A stretch of 64,000 bases of DNA, taken from CAZGAQ01 sp964523405. Lineage in GTDB: Bacteria; Planctomycetota; Phycisphaerae; UBA1845; Fen-1342. The notes beneath the pieces are model-generated. The model had not been told where the DNA came from. It searched no databases and saw only the letters and a program-made list of their open reading frames with translations. A program made the position numbers and the translations under genes. Location of the stretch: assembly GCA_964523405.1 (NCBI GenBank), contig CAZGAQ010000001.1, positions 1-64,000 of the forward strand, read 5' to 3'. Of the stretch, positions 17,516 through 26,330 are shown one piece after another (position 1 is the first letter of the stretch; the number at the start of each line of letters is the position of its first letter).

Positions 17516-19924
17516 ATGGATCGGCATCGGCAGGGGACGAAGCATAGCAGTTGGGCAGCGACGGCGCTTGGCGTACTCCTGGTCGGGGTGATCGTCCCCG
17601 CGAATGTGTGGGGGGCGCCGCGCGTGGTGCTGACCGAGGAATTCACGTCGCTGGGCTGACTGGCCTGTAACGACGCGGGTCCCGCGTTAGACTTGTTGCT
17701 CGACACGTACGCCGACTCGTGGGCGTTTGTGCAGTATCACCACGCCGACGAGAACAGCCAGCCGTGGTCCGACGCGCGCTGGGATTACTACGAGTTGGAG
17801 TACACGCCCGGCACCATCTTCGACGGGACCGACAAGGTGGTGGGGGCGATCAGCAATCTGACGCAGCAGTATGAGTTCTATCGCACGAAGCACCTGCTGC
17901 CCGAGCGCGCCATCCCGACCGATGTGACGCTCAGTATCAGCGCCACCTACGCTGGGGCCCAGACCTATCACGTCTGCGTGCAGGTGGGCATGGAAGCCAG
18001 CGGCTCGGCGAAGAACCTGCGCTTGTACGTGGTGCAAGTGCTGGACCACTGGCCGGCGTCCGAGCCGTACTACCGTAACGGCTTCAAACAGGCCGCGCCG
18101 ACCGTCGACGTCAGCCTGCAACCCGGGCAGAGTGAGACGATCGCGCAGGACATTGCGCTCGACGCGGAAAGCTGGAGCGCTTTGCACGACGCCAAGATCA
18201 TCGCCTGGGTGCAGTCGGTGACGACGGCCCAGGTGTATCAGGCCGTGGTGCGGCCTTGGCCGATCGATGCGCCGCCGGGCGACTGGGACGGGGACGGGTA
18301 CCCGGATGCGAGTGACAACTGTCCGCGTCGGTACAATCCGGATCAGGCGGACGGGGACGGCGACGGCGTGGGGGACGCGTGCGACAACTGCCCGACGCAG
18401 CCGAATGCCGACCAGGCGAACGCGGACGAGGATCGCGTTGGTGATGCGTGCGACAACTGCCCCCAACTGCACAGCCTGGCGCAGGAGGACAATGACGGGG
18501 ACGCGGTCGGCAATCCGTGCGATTCGTGTCCGGATGTGCCGGCGCCGGGAGGTGTGGACGAGTTCGGCCGGTCGCATGGCTGCATGGACCTGGATTGCGA
18601 CGTGGACATGCTCGACGTTGTTGAGTTCATGGACTGGTTGGGCGGGCCGGACCAGGGGCCGCCGGCGGGAGTGAACGCGGAGCCGTTCTTCCGGGCCGAC
18701 ACGCAGAGTGACGAGGACGTGGATCTGGCGGACTTCGCCGTTGTGCAGTTGAACTACACGGGGGCGCTCGTCAGCCCCGCGCGCTACGTGGGGATGGCGA
18801 ATTGCGTGAGCTGTCACAGCGCGCCGGCGACGAGCTGGCAGACCACGCAGCACGCCCGCGCGATTCAAACGCTGCAGGCCAGCGGCGATGAGAACAACAC
18901 GTTGTGTCTGCCGTGTCACACGGTGGGTTTCGGCGAGGCAGGCGGCTTCGTGGACATGACGGCGACGCCGCAACTGGCCAACGTGCAGTGCGAGAGCTGT
19001 CATGGGCCGGGCAGTAATCATGTCGCGGACCCGCTGGGATTCCCGCTGCCCAAGCACTTTGAGTCCAGCTTCTGTGGAGCGTGTCACCAGTCGTGTCACG
19101 GGCTGTGCGGCGACAATCACCATCCGCAGTACGAGCAGTGGCAGACGTCGCGACACGCCAACTCGATTCTGGATGTGTGGTTCGCACCGAACGGAACGGA
19201 CGCATGCATGCAGTGTCACTCCGTCGACTACCGCCTGGCGCCGGCCGGGCAGAAGCCGGACATGTGGAGTGTCGTGGCGGGCGTGGATTGTGTGGCCTGC
19301 CACGCGCCGCACGGCAGCGCCAACGTGGGGCAGTTGCGCCTCCCGCCGCGGCAACTGTGCGCGGATTGCCACACGATGGGGGCCACGGTGCCGCCGACGT
19401 CGCCGCTCCAGCCGCAAGCCGAGATTCTGCACAGTCTGGGTGGCTACCGGCTGGATGGGCAGCCGTTGACCACGCCGTATACGACGCACTGGTGGGGCAT
19501 TCCGGACGAATGCGTGCAGTGCCATGTGCATAAGGAGCCGTACGGCGGGCCGGATCATCCCGTCGATAGCGGTCACCGTTTCCGCGAGAACCTGCGCGCG
19601 TGCCTGCCGTGCCACACGGAGGCCGACGCGACCGCGCTGGTGGAAGGCACGCACGGGGAGTTCGAGTTGCGGCTGGAGGTGATCGCCCCGTACTTCGACC
19701 CCGCGAGCCCGGAGTATATCAACCCCGCCGCACTGCCGCCCACGCAACTGTCGCGGTACCAGCGTGCGCGGTTCAACTTTGAACTTGTGCAGGCCGATCG
19801 CTCGTACGGTTCACATAATCCGCCGTACCTGCGGGCGCTGCTCGACCAGACGGAGTCGTATCTCGGCATTCCCCCCTGGAAGAAGCGGCCCCCCGAGCCG
19901 GGCCACTGGGAGCCACCACCGTGA
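17516..19924 (+). CDS. Predicted selenoprotein: Sec-thioredoxin-like head fused to nonaheme cytochrome c
   Basis: An 802-residue exported protein read through one in-frame TGA (17657-17659, codon 48) as selenocysteine. Order of parts: signal peptide (1-33, ending VWG-A); a thioredoxin/Omp28-like head with VLTEEFTSLG, Sec48 and Cys51 (UxxC) then AGPALDLLLDTYADS; a beta-rich domain to about 250; thrombospondin-type-3 calcium repeats (256-345, DGDGVGDACDNCP type); a dockerin-like segment (360-420); then nine CXXCH haem sites between about 430 and 700. A tenth CHQSCH is CX3CH. ATG 17516 has AGCGAGG upstream. The stop overlaps the hydrogenase small-subunit GTG. I infer a periplasmic electron carrier for the hydrogenase. 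The alternative, a nonsense pseudogene, is unlikely because the paralog at 23884 has the same TGA. Confidence 0.82.
17657..17688 (+). promoter_or_regulatory. Selenocysteine codon and bacterial SECIS-like stem-loop (first)
   Basis: TGA at 17657-17659 is followed after 18 nt by an apical loop GGTCC (17678-17682). The loop is closed by ACGCG (17673-17677) and CGCGT (17683-17687), with a G-T wobble below. Distance from UGA to loop and the G at the loop start fit the bacterial SECIS pattern that SelB recognises. The E. coli fdhF loop likewise contains GGUC. The lower stem is weak here. The closing pair is G77-C83 (last two digits of coordinates), both third codon positions. Confidence 0.75.
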
Positions 19925-20838
19925 GAATCGGACGGCGTGATTTTCTGCAACTCGCCGCCGCCGCGGTCGCCGCGGGGCATCTGGCGCCGGATGCGCTGGC
20001 CGCGCTGCGCGGCATCCTCGGCCGGGCGGCGCCGCGGGTGCTGTGGCTGCAGGGCGCCGGCTGCGACGGCTGTGCCGTATCGCTGCTGAACAGTGTCCGC
20101 GAGGCACGCGTCGCGGAGCTTCTGCAGGAGACCCTCGACGTACGGTTTCAGAACAATTTGATGGCGGCGGCTGGCGAGCTGGCCATCGACGCAGCGGAGA
20201 GTGCCCGGGCCACGCCCGGGTACATCCTGGTGATCGAAGGGGCGATCCCGGTCGGGGCGGCGGGGCGCTACTGCCGACTGTGGGGCGGACTGACGATGCA
20301 GGCCGGCCTGCAGACCTACGCCGCCAATGCCGCGTATATCGTGGCGCTGGGAACTTGTGCGGCGTACGGCGGCGTGAGCGCGGGAGCGCCGAACCCGACC
20401 GGGGCGCAGGGCGTGGGGGCGATCCTGGGCAGTGACCCGCGTCTGGTGAACGTGCCGGGCTGCCCGGCGCATCCGGACTGGCTGGTCGGCACCCTGAGCT
20501 ATTTGATCGTGCACAACCAGGTGCCGCCGCTCGATGTGGAGCGGCGCCCGCTGGCGTACTATGGCCGGCGGGTGCACGACCTGTGCTACAAGCGACACAC
20601 GCTGTGTGGCGCGCTGACGGTCGCGGAGGAGCTCGGCCAGGAAGGTTGCCTGGAGCCGCGGGGTTGTAAGGGCAAGGTGACCTACGCGGACTGCCCGATG
20701 CGGCAGTGGAACAGCAGCGGGCCGGGCAAGTCCGGCGTGAATTGGTGCGCGGGCGCACGCAGCCCGTGCCTGGGGTGCGTACAACGCACGTTTCCGGACG
20801 GCATGTCGCCGTTCTACGCGCCGGCGCCCGCGAAGTAG
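19921..20838 (+). CDS. [NiFe] hydrogenase small subunit, Tat-exported
   Basis: A 305-residue iron-sulphur subunit that carries electrons away from the NiFe site. The twin-arginine signal is MRIGRRDFLQLAAAAVAAG. The proximal-cluster cysteines appear in QGAGCDGCAVSLL (Cys48, Cys51), GTCAAYGG and VPGCPAHPDW. The medial and distal cluster ligands are in the C-terminal half (GCLEPRGCKGK, YADCP, NWCAGARSPCLGCVQ). There is no C-terminal membrane helix, unlike typical membrane-bound group-1 uptake enzymes. Translation starts at GTG 19921, which overlaps the upstream stop (GTGA), so expression is likely coupled to the selenoprotein-cytochrome. The large subunit follows 32 nt later. Confidence 0.92.
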   Translation: MRIGRRDFLQLAAAAVAAGHLAPDALAALRGILGRAAPRVLWLQGAGCDGCAVSLLNSVREARVAELLQETLDVRFQNNLMAAAGELAIDAAESARATPGYILVIEGAIPVGAAGRYCRLWGGLTMQAGLQTYAANAAYIVALGTCAAYGGVSAGAPNPTGAQGVGAILGSDPRLVNVPGCPAHPDWLVGTLSYLIVHNQVPPLDVERRPLAYYGRRVHDLCYKRHTLCGALTVAEELGQEGCLEPRGCKGKVTYADCPMRQWNSSGPGKSGVNWCAGARSPCLGCVQRTFPDGMSPFYAPAPAK

Positions 20839-20870
20839 GCGTGGTTGCGGCGCAGGGCCCGGAGGCCGGC

Positions 20871-22340
20871 ATGGCGAAGACCATCACGATCGATCCGTTG
20901 ACCCGCATCGAGGGCCACCTCGACGTGGCGGTGACCGTGGATACGGTGCGCGGCCAGCAGCAGGTGCTCAGCGCGCGCAGCGGTGGCTCGATGTTTCGCG
21001 GTTTTGAGCTGATCCTGGTGGGGCGCGATCCGCGCGACGCGGGTCCGCTGACGCAGCGGATCTGCGGTGTGTGCCCGGCGCCGCACGCGATGGCGGCCTG
21101 CCTGACGCTGGAGCGCGCGTTTGGTGTGCAGGCGCCGGACAACGGGCGCATCCTGCGGAACCTCGTGCTTGGAGCCAATTTTCTCGATTCGCACCTGTTG
21201 CATTTCTATCACCTGTCGTTGCTGGACTATCTCGATACGACAATGGTGGCGGCGCTGGACCGCGCGCCATGGCTGCCGCGCTACACGGCGCCGGACCTGG
21301 TGGGTGGGCCGACGGCGCAGACGCTGGCGAACCACTATCTGGCGGCGTTCGAGCTGCGGCGCAAGGCGCATCAGATGGGCGCGATCTTTGCGGGCAAGCT
21401 GCCGCATGTGGGTTCGTTTGTGGTTGGCGGCTGCACCGAGACCGTCATGGCGGAGAAGGTTGCCCAGTTTCGGGCCTTGCTCACGGAGCTGCGGGCTTTC
21501 ATCACGGACACCCTGGTGCCCGATGCCCAGCTTCTGGCGGGCTTGTTCGCGGACTACTACCAGCTCGGGCGCGGCCACGGCAACCTGTTGGCCTACGGTG
21601 GCTTTGATCTGGACGCCGCGGGCACCAGCCAGTTCTTCCCCGCCGGGCGCTACACGGACGGCGCTGCGGGCAGCTTTGACCCGGCCCAGATTCGCGAGCA
21701 GGTAACGCACTCGTGGTTCACGCCGGAGAGCGGGAACCTGAATCCGGCGCAGGGCGTGACCGAACCGGACGCGGATCAGCCGGCCGGGTACACGTGGTGC
21801 AAGTCACCGCGGCACGGTGACAAGCCGCACGAGTTGGGCCCGCTGGCGCGGCAGTGGATTGCCGGCGAATACACGCGCGGAATCTCTGCCATGGATCGCA
21901 TCGTGGCGCGGGCGCTGGAAGCCCGGAAGCTGGCGGATGCGATGGATACGTGGCTCACGCAACTGGAACCGGGGGCGCCGAGCTGCGTAGCGAGCACGAT
22001 TCCCGTGCAGGCGACAGCGATGGGCTTGACCGAGGCGCCGCGCGGCGGGCTGGGGCACTGGCTGAGCGTCGCGGACGCGCGCATCAGTCAATACCAAGTG
22101 GTCACGCCGTCGAGTTGGAACGCTTCGCCGCGGGATCACCTGGATCAGCCGGGGCCGATTGAGGCGGCGCTCGAGGGCGTGCCGGTGCGGGACGTGAACC
22201 AACCGATCGAAGTGCTGCGCGTCGTGCACTCGTTTGACCCGTGCATGGCGTGCGCGGTGCACTTGTTACGGCCAGGACAACGGACGGCGGTGGCGACCGT
22301 GCAGGCTGGGCCGGGATACGCGGCGCGGCGCGGCGGGTAG
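20871..22340 (+). CDS. [NiFe] hydrogenase large subunit
   Basis: A 489-residue catalytic subunit for reversible H2 oxidation, exported with the small subunit. The N-terminal TIDPLTRIEGHL and RICGVCPAPHAMAA (Cys65, Cys68) and the C-terminal FDPCMACAVH (Cys458, Cys461) provide the four nickel ligands. All four are cysteine, so it is not a [NiFeSe] enzyme. The maturation protease would cleave after His464, releasing about 25 residues. ATG 20871 follows GGAGG at 6 nt. The absence of a HyaC-type cytochrome b gene and the upstream nonaheme cytochrome suggest electrons go to periplasmic haems rather than straight to the quinone pool. Confidence 0.94.
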   Translation: MAKTITIDPLTRIEGHLDVAVTVDTVRGQQQVLSARSGGSMFRGFELILVGRDPRDAGPLTQRICGVCPAPHAMAACLTLERAFGVQAPDNGRILRNLVLGANFLDSHLLHFYHLSLLDYLDTTMVAALDRAPWLPRYTAPDLVGGPTAQTLANHYLAAFELRRKAHQMGAIFAGKLPHVGSFVVGGCTETVMAEKVAQFRALLTELRAFITDTLVPDAQLLAGLFADYYQLGRGHGNLLAYGGFDLDAAGTSQFFPAGRYTDGAAGSFDPAQIREQVTHSWFTPESGNLNPAQGVTEPDADQPAGYTWCKSPRHGDKPHELGPLARQWIAGEYTRGISAMDRIVARALEARKLADAMDTWLTQLEPGAPSCVASTIPVQATAMGLTEAPRGGLGHWLSVADARISQYQVVTPSSWNASPRDHLDQPGPIEAALEGVPVRDVNQPIEVLRVVHSFDPCMACAVHLLRPGQRTAVATVQAGPGYAARRGG

Positions 22341-22362
22341 GCGCCTGGGAGCAAGGCCGGTC

Positions 22363-22947
22363 ATGGCGACGACGCCAGACATCGCGGGCTGCGGAGGCGA
22401 AGCGGGGCTGTCGCGCGCGCCGCTGCTGGTGTTGGGGCTGGGCAACATCTTGCTGCGGGATGAAGGAATCGGCGTGCATGTGATTGAGGCCCTGCGCGCC
22501 GCGGCGCTGCCGGCGGATGTCGAGTTGTGCGATGGTGGCACGGCCGGGTTCGCGCTGCTGGATGTGCTGGCGGACCGGCGCAAGGTCATTGTGGTGGATG
22601 CCGTCGACAGCGGGGCGGCACCGGGCACCATCGTGCGTCTGACTGTCGCGGACCTGGTCGGGCGAAGCGGCGTGCGCGTGTCGCTGCATGAAGTGGGTTT
22701 TGCGGAGACGCTGCAGGCGGCGCAACACCTGGGGGTGGCGCCACGCGAGCTGGTGATCTTGGGCGTGCAGCCGCGCGTCGTCGCTCTCGGCCTGGAGCTG
22801 TCACCCGAGCTGGCGCAGTTGGTGGCGGAACTCGCGAAACGCGTGGTGGCGGAGTTGGAGGGGCGCGGCCCGGCGGATCGGCCGGGTATGGTTGAACTGG
22901 CCACGTCGCGGGCGGTCCGTGACCGTGGAGAGGAAGTCTGCCGATGA
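22363..22947 (+). CDS. Hydrogenase maturation protease (HyaD/HycI family)
   Basis: A 194-residue nickel-dependent endopeptidase that removes the C-terminal extension of the large subunit after nickel insertion. Motifs are LGLGNILLRDEGIGVHVIEAL with the nickel-binding glutamate, CDGGTAGFALLDVL, VVDAVDSGAAPGTI with the aspartate, and SLHEVGFAETL with the histidine. ILGVQPRVVALGLELSP closes the domain. ATG 22363 is 22 nt after the large-subunit stop. The stop overlaps the next start as ATGA. No hyp accessory genes are in the window. Confidence 0.92.
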   Translation: MATTPDIAGCGGEAGLSRAPLLVLGLGNILLRDEGIGVHVIEALRAAALPADVELCDGGTAGFALLDVLADRRKVIVVDAVDSGAAPGTIVRLTVADLVGRSGVRVSLHEVGFAETLQAAQHLGVAPRELVILGVQPRVVALGLELSPELAQLVAELAKRVVAELEGRGPADRPGMVELATSRAVRDRGEEVCR

Positions 22948-23732
22948 AACGTCTGACGTTTGTGCCGCTGATGACGCTGCCGGTCCTGGTCTTCGCGCTG
23001 GCGTGGCTGGTCCGGACATCGCCGGTCGCCTCGGCCGCACCCGCGTGGGGAGCCAACTGCCTGAGCTGCCACAGCCTGCTGACACCGAGTCCGCTCACGG
23101 TGGCGCGCTACGGCTATGTGGCGGATCCAGCGGAGGGTCCGGGGGGCGGCCCCGATCGCGGTCCGCTCAAGACGTTCGTCGGGTTTCGAGGACGCGTCAA
23201 TGTCCTGCGCGCACACGTAGCGGGGCTGCAGTCGGCCGATCGGTACGCCGTGCAGTTGCAGCGGCTGCGCTTTCCCGGGGTGAGCCACGGCGGGCGACTC
23301 GACTTCGCTCCGGACTGCACGTGGCCCGAATGGGGAGACGGCGCGCCGTACTACACGAACCCGGCCGTCGCGTATGGGGCGGACAGCGGTCCCAGCGACT
23401 TTGCGTTTGAAATGGACGTGGCGGCGACAGCGCCGCGCGACTTCTACGACCTGGTGTTTGCCGTCGGGGGCAAAGGCGGTGCGGACGACGTGCTGTTCTA
23501 CGGGGAGGAGCACTTCTATCTGCGGGTGGTGGTGCCCGGCGACCTGGATGACAACGGCGTGGCGAATCCGGCGGACTTCGCGCCGCTCGCCCGGGCCCTG
23601 GCCGGTCCGGGCGTGACGGCGCCGCCGGCGGGCAGCACGCCGGAGGCGTTCGCGCTGAGTGATCTCGACGCGGACGGCGACGTGGATGTCGCGGATGGCG
23701 CGGCGTTTCAGCGGCTTTGTGGAGGCAATTGA
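22944..23732 (+). CDS. Secreted monoheme protein with dockerin-like C-terminus
   Basis: A 262-residue exported protein, last of the tightly packed hydrogenase operon (ATGA overlap with the protease gene). The signal peptide ends near ASAA (about residue 32), and one haem site CLSCH (Cys39, Cys42, His43) sits at the mature N-terminus. The middle region resembles planctomycete domains that precede dockerins. The C-terminal pair of calcium-loop segments reads GDLDDNGVANPADF and SDLDADGDVDVADG. A role as small electron carrier or anchor for the hydrogenase complex is inferred from position and the haem site. No close family can be named. Confidence 0.7.
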   Translation: MKRLTFVPLMTLPVLVFALAWLVRTSPVASAAPAWGANCLSCHSLLTPSPLTVARYGYVADPAEGPGGGPDRGPLKTFVGFRGRVNVLRAHVAGLQSADRYAVQLQRLRFPGVSHGGRLDFAPDCTWPEWGDGAPYYTNPAVAYGADSGPSDFAFEMDVAATAPRDFYDLVFAVGGKGGADDVLFYGEEHFYLRVVVPGDLDDNGVANPADFAPLARALAGPGVTAPPAGSTPEAFALSDLDADGDVDVADGAAFQRLCGGN

Positions 23733-23802
23733 GGGGCTGCAGGCCGGCGGCGCGCGTGCGCCGCTTGCGGTGTGACTTGGCTTGCGGTCACAGCAAGGAA
23801 GC

Positions 23803-23822
23803 GAGCGGCGTGGACGCCGCTC
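23803..23822 (+). other. Hairpin between the monoheme gene and the second selenoprotein gene
   Basis: GAGCGGCG (23803-23810) pairs with CGCCGCTC (23815-23822) around a TGGA loop in the 151 nt gap. It could stabilise or attenuate the mRNA; there is no T run. The gap also holds a GC hairpin at 23747-23764. Confidence 0.4.
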
Positions 23823-23883
23823 CTGCTCGAACGAGAGTCCGGACCCGCGTGGGCCGCGGGTCACATCTCGAAAGGAGCCGAGG

Positions 23884-26304
23884 ATGTTCAGGCAGCGGAT
23901 CTCTGCGGGGACCTGGGTGCGCGGCGGCGCGGCGCTCGTGGCCGTACTGCTTGCCGCGGGCGTGCCGTTCCGTGCGCAGGGTGCGGAGCGAATTGTCTTG
24001 GGCGAGTACTTCGGGAGGGAAGGCTGAACGTACTGTGCTTACGCCGGTCCGGCGTTAGTGCAGATGATGACGAACTACCCCACGACCTTCGCGCTCGTGG
24101 AGTATCACTGGGGCAGCAGCAGCGACCCGCATACGACGACCTGGGGCAATGCGCGGGCCGTATTTTACAATGTGGATGGCACGCCCGACGCCTGGTTTGA
24201 CGGCGTATCCGAGTGCTCCGGAGCCGGCAGCGTCTCGGGTGCGTATGCGTGCTACAACGGCTACTACACGGCGCGACGAAGCGTGCCCACCGACGTCGTG
24301 ATCCGGCTCGGTGGTTCTTCGCTGGGCGGGTCCCTGTACCGGATCGAGGCCCAGGTCTGCCTGGAAGCCACCGGGACGGCCAAGACCGTGCGGATCCAGA
24401 TTGCGCAGGTGCTCAACAACTGGCCGACCTCGCCGACGTACTCGCGGAATACGTTCAGGCAAGCGGCCGCCTACATGGATCTCAATTTGCAGCCCGGGCA
24501 GTGCCAGTCCGTGGTCCGCAATTTCACGTTCGATGCGGACAGCATGGCCGACCAGGCGAACATCAAGATCATTGCCTGGGCCCAGACGACGGCCGCGAGT
24601 GGTCCGGCCAACGTGTATCAAGCGGCGATCATGAACTGGCCGTTCCAGTCACTGGACTGCAACCAGAACGGCATCCCGGACGATCAGGATCTGGCCAACT
24701 GTGACGGCAGCGCATGGTGCCGAGACTGCAACGGCAACGGTCTGCCGGACGTGTGTGACATCAGCCAATGCGATGGCAGCCCGTCCTGTAGCGACTGTAA
24801 CAGCAACGGGATTCCGGACGGCTGCGAGATCGGCGGCGGTGGCTTGCCGGACTGCAACACCAACGGGATTCCGGATACTTGCGACATCGCGAATTGCGAT
24901 GGTAGCCCCTGGTGCGGTGACTGCAACAGCAACGGGATTCCGGACGGTTGCGAGATCGCCAGCGGGGCAGCGCCGGACTGCAACGGCAACGGCATTCCGG
25001 ACAGTTGTGACATCGCCGGCGGCCAGGCGACCGACTGCGACAACAACGGCGTTCCGGACGCGTGCCAGCTCGTGAGCACGCCCGACGCCATCCTGTTCCC
25101 GCTCGACTCGGATCCGGGCTGGGCGACGCAGGGTCAATGGGCATACGGGCATCCGACGGGCGGCGGCACGCACGGCGGCGACCCGAACAACGGGCACACG
25201 GGGCCGAACGTCTACGGGTACAACCTCAGTGGCGACTATCCCAACAACATGACGTCGCGCATGTACCTGACGACGACGGCGATCAACTGCGCCGGACTCT
25301 ATGGCACCGAGCTGCGCTTCTGGCGCTGGCTCGGCCTGCAGAACCTGGATCACGCCGGCATCGACGTCTCGAGCGACGGCACGAACTGGGTGACGGTCTG
25401 GGAGTACCCGGGCGGTGTGTCGCTGGTGGCGACGGCCTGGACGCAGATGACCTACAACATCGCGTCCGTGGCAGACAATCAGCAGACGGTCTACGTGCGC
25501 TGGGGCATGGGCACGACCGATGCGTCGCTGTCGTATCCCGGCTGGAACATCGACGATGTCGAGATCTACGGGCAGCGCTTCGCGGCGGACTGCAATGTCA
25601 ACGGCGTACTGGACTCCTGCGAAATCGCCGCCGGTCTCGCCCAGGACTGCAACACGAACGGCATCCTGGACACCTGCGAGATTGCCCGCGGGCTGGTGGC
25701 GGACACCGACCACAACGGCGTGCCCGACTCGTGTGAGACGGGCGCGTGCTGCCTCGCGGACCAGTCCTGCATCGTCGGACTGCAGTCGGCCTGCAATGGC
25801 ACCTATCTTGGCCATGGTACGACCTGCACGCCCGGCGCGTGTGCGCCGCCCACCGGGGCCTGCTGCCAGGCCGACGGAACGTGCACCGTCGTTCCGGCTT
25901 CCGGCTGTCAGGCTGTTGGCGCCACCTACCAGGGTGACGGCACGACCTGCACGCCGAATCCCTGCTCGCCGCCGAAGGGTGCCTGTTGCGTCGGTCAGGT
26001 GTGTAGTTGGCTGGATGCGGCGCAGTGCGCGGCCGCCGGTGGCACGTACCACGGCCCGGGCACGAATTGCACACCCGGTCTGTGCGCCTGTGCCGGTGAC
26101 GGCAACTGCGACGGGGTCATCAACTGGCGCGATATCGACTACTTGATCGCGGCCCAGAATGACAACGAGTCGGCGTGGACGGCGCTGTTCCTCCCGCCGG
26201 GTCCGAGCTGCGCGTTCCAGAATCTGGATACCAGTGGTGACGGACACGTCAACTGGCGTGATATCGACCCGTTCATCGCGCTGATGAACACGACCTGCGA
26301 TTAG
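23884..26304 (+). CDS. Predicted selenoprotein: Sec-thioredoxin-like head with calcium repeats and dockerin-like end
   Basis: An 806-residue exported protein read through TGA 24025-24027 (codon 48) as selenocysteine. The signal peptide (1-33) ends RAQG-A. The head has IVLGEYFGREG, Sec48, T, Y, Cys51 then AGPALVQMM, parallel to the protein at 17516, and shares the following beta-domain (for example QVCLEATGTAKTVRIQIAQV). Then come seven DCNxNGxPD calcium repeats (258-394), a beta-sandwich (about 400-560), three more repeats, three Cys-rich GACC...GTTCTP units (about 620-735), and a dockerin-like end with two INWRDID/VNWRDID loops. ATG 23884 has AAAGGAG upstream. It has no haem sites. Role: probably surface thiol or disulphide redox chemistry (inference). 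Confidence 0.82.
24025..24063 (+). promoter_or_regulatory. Selenocysteine codon and bacterial SECIS-like stem-loop (second)
   Basis: TGA at 24025-24027 is followed after 18 nt by loop GGTCC (24046-24050), closed by ACGCC/GGCGT (24041-24045, 24051-24055). After one T-T mismatch the stem continues for 7 more pairs, CTGTGCT (24033-24039) with AGTGCAG (24057-24063), including two G-T wobbles. Loop sequence and distance are identical to the element at 17657. The closing pair is C-G here and G-C there. Confidence 0.8.
24656..25070 (+). repeat. Seven DCNxNGxPD calcium-binding repeats
   Basis: Imperfect tandem units of roughly 60 nt encode D-C-N-x-N-G-[IVL]-P-D followed by a CDI/CEI cysteine. Alternating spacers of the NCDGSxWC type occur. 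Three further copies lie near 25590-25735 after the beta-sandwich. The pattern is typical of planctomycete extracellular proteins and resembles thrombospondin-type-3 calcium loops. Confidence 0.8.
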
Positions 26305-26330
26305 CGCTGGTTTGTATCCGGTGCCAACTC

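Noticed and set aside
17657..17659. Reading the TGA as a true stop, leaving a 47-codon peptide and a separate downstream gene
   Set aside because: No ribosome site or signal peptide precedes the downstream part, which is an extracytoplasmic haem protein needing export. The paralog has the same TGA at the same codon with a matching hairpin.
19080..19110. A tenth haem site (CHQSCH) in the selenoprotein-cytochrome
   Set aside because: Spacing is CX3CH and the first Cys-His is shared with a standard CGACH site, so it was not counted.
22200..22260. Selenocysteine in the hydrogenase large subunit ([NiFeSe] type)
   Set aside because: The C-terminal nickel motif reads DPCMACAVH with cysteine codons TGC, and no in-frame TGA occurs in it.
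24025..24027. General reassignment of TGA to a sense codon in this genome
   Set aside because: TGA ends many clearly complete genes here, for example the propeller gene overlap, rfbD, exosortase and most polysaccharide genes.
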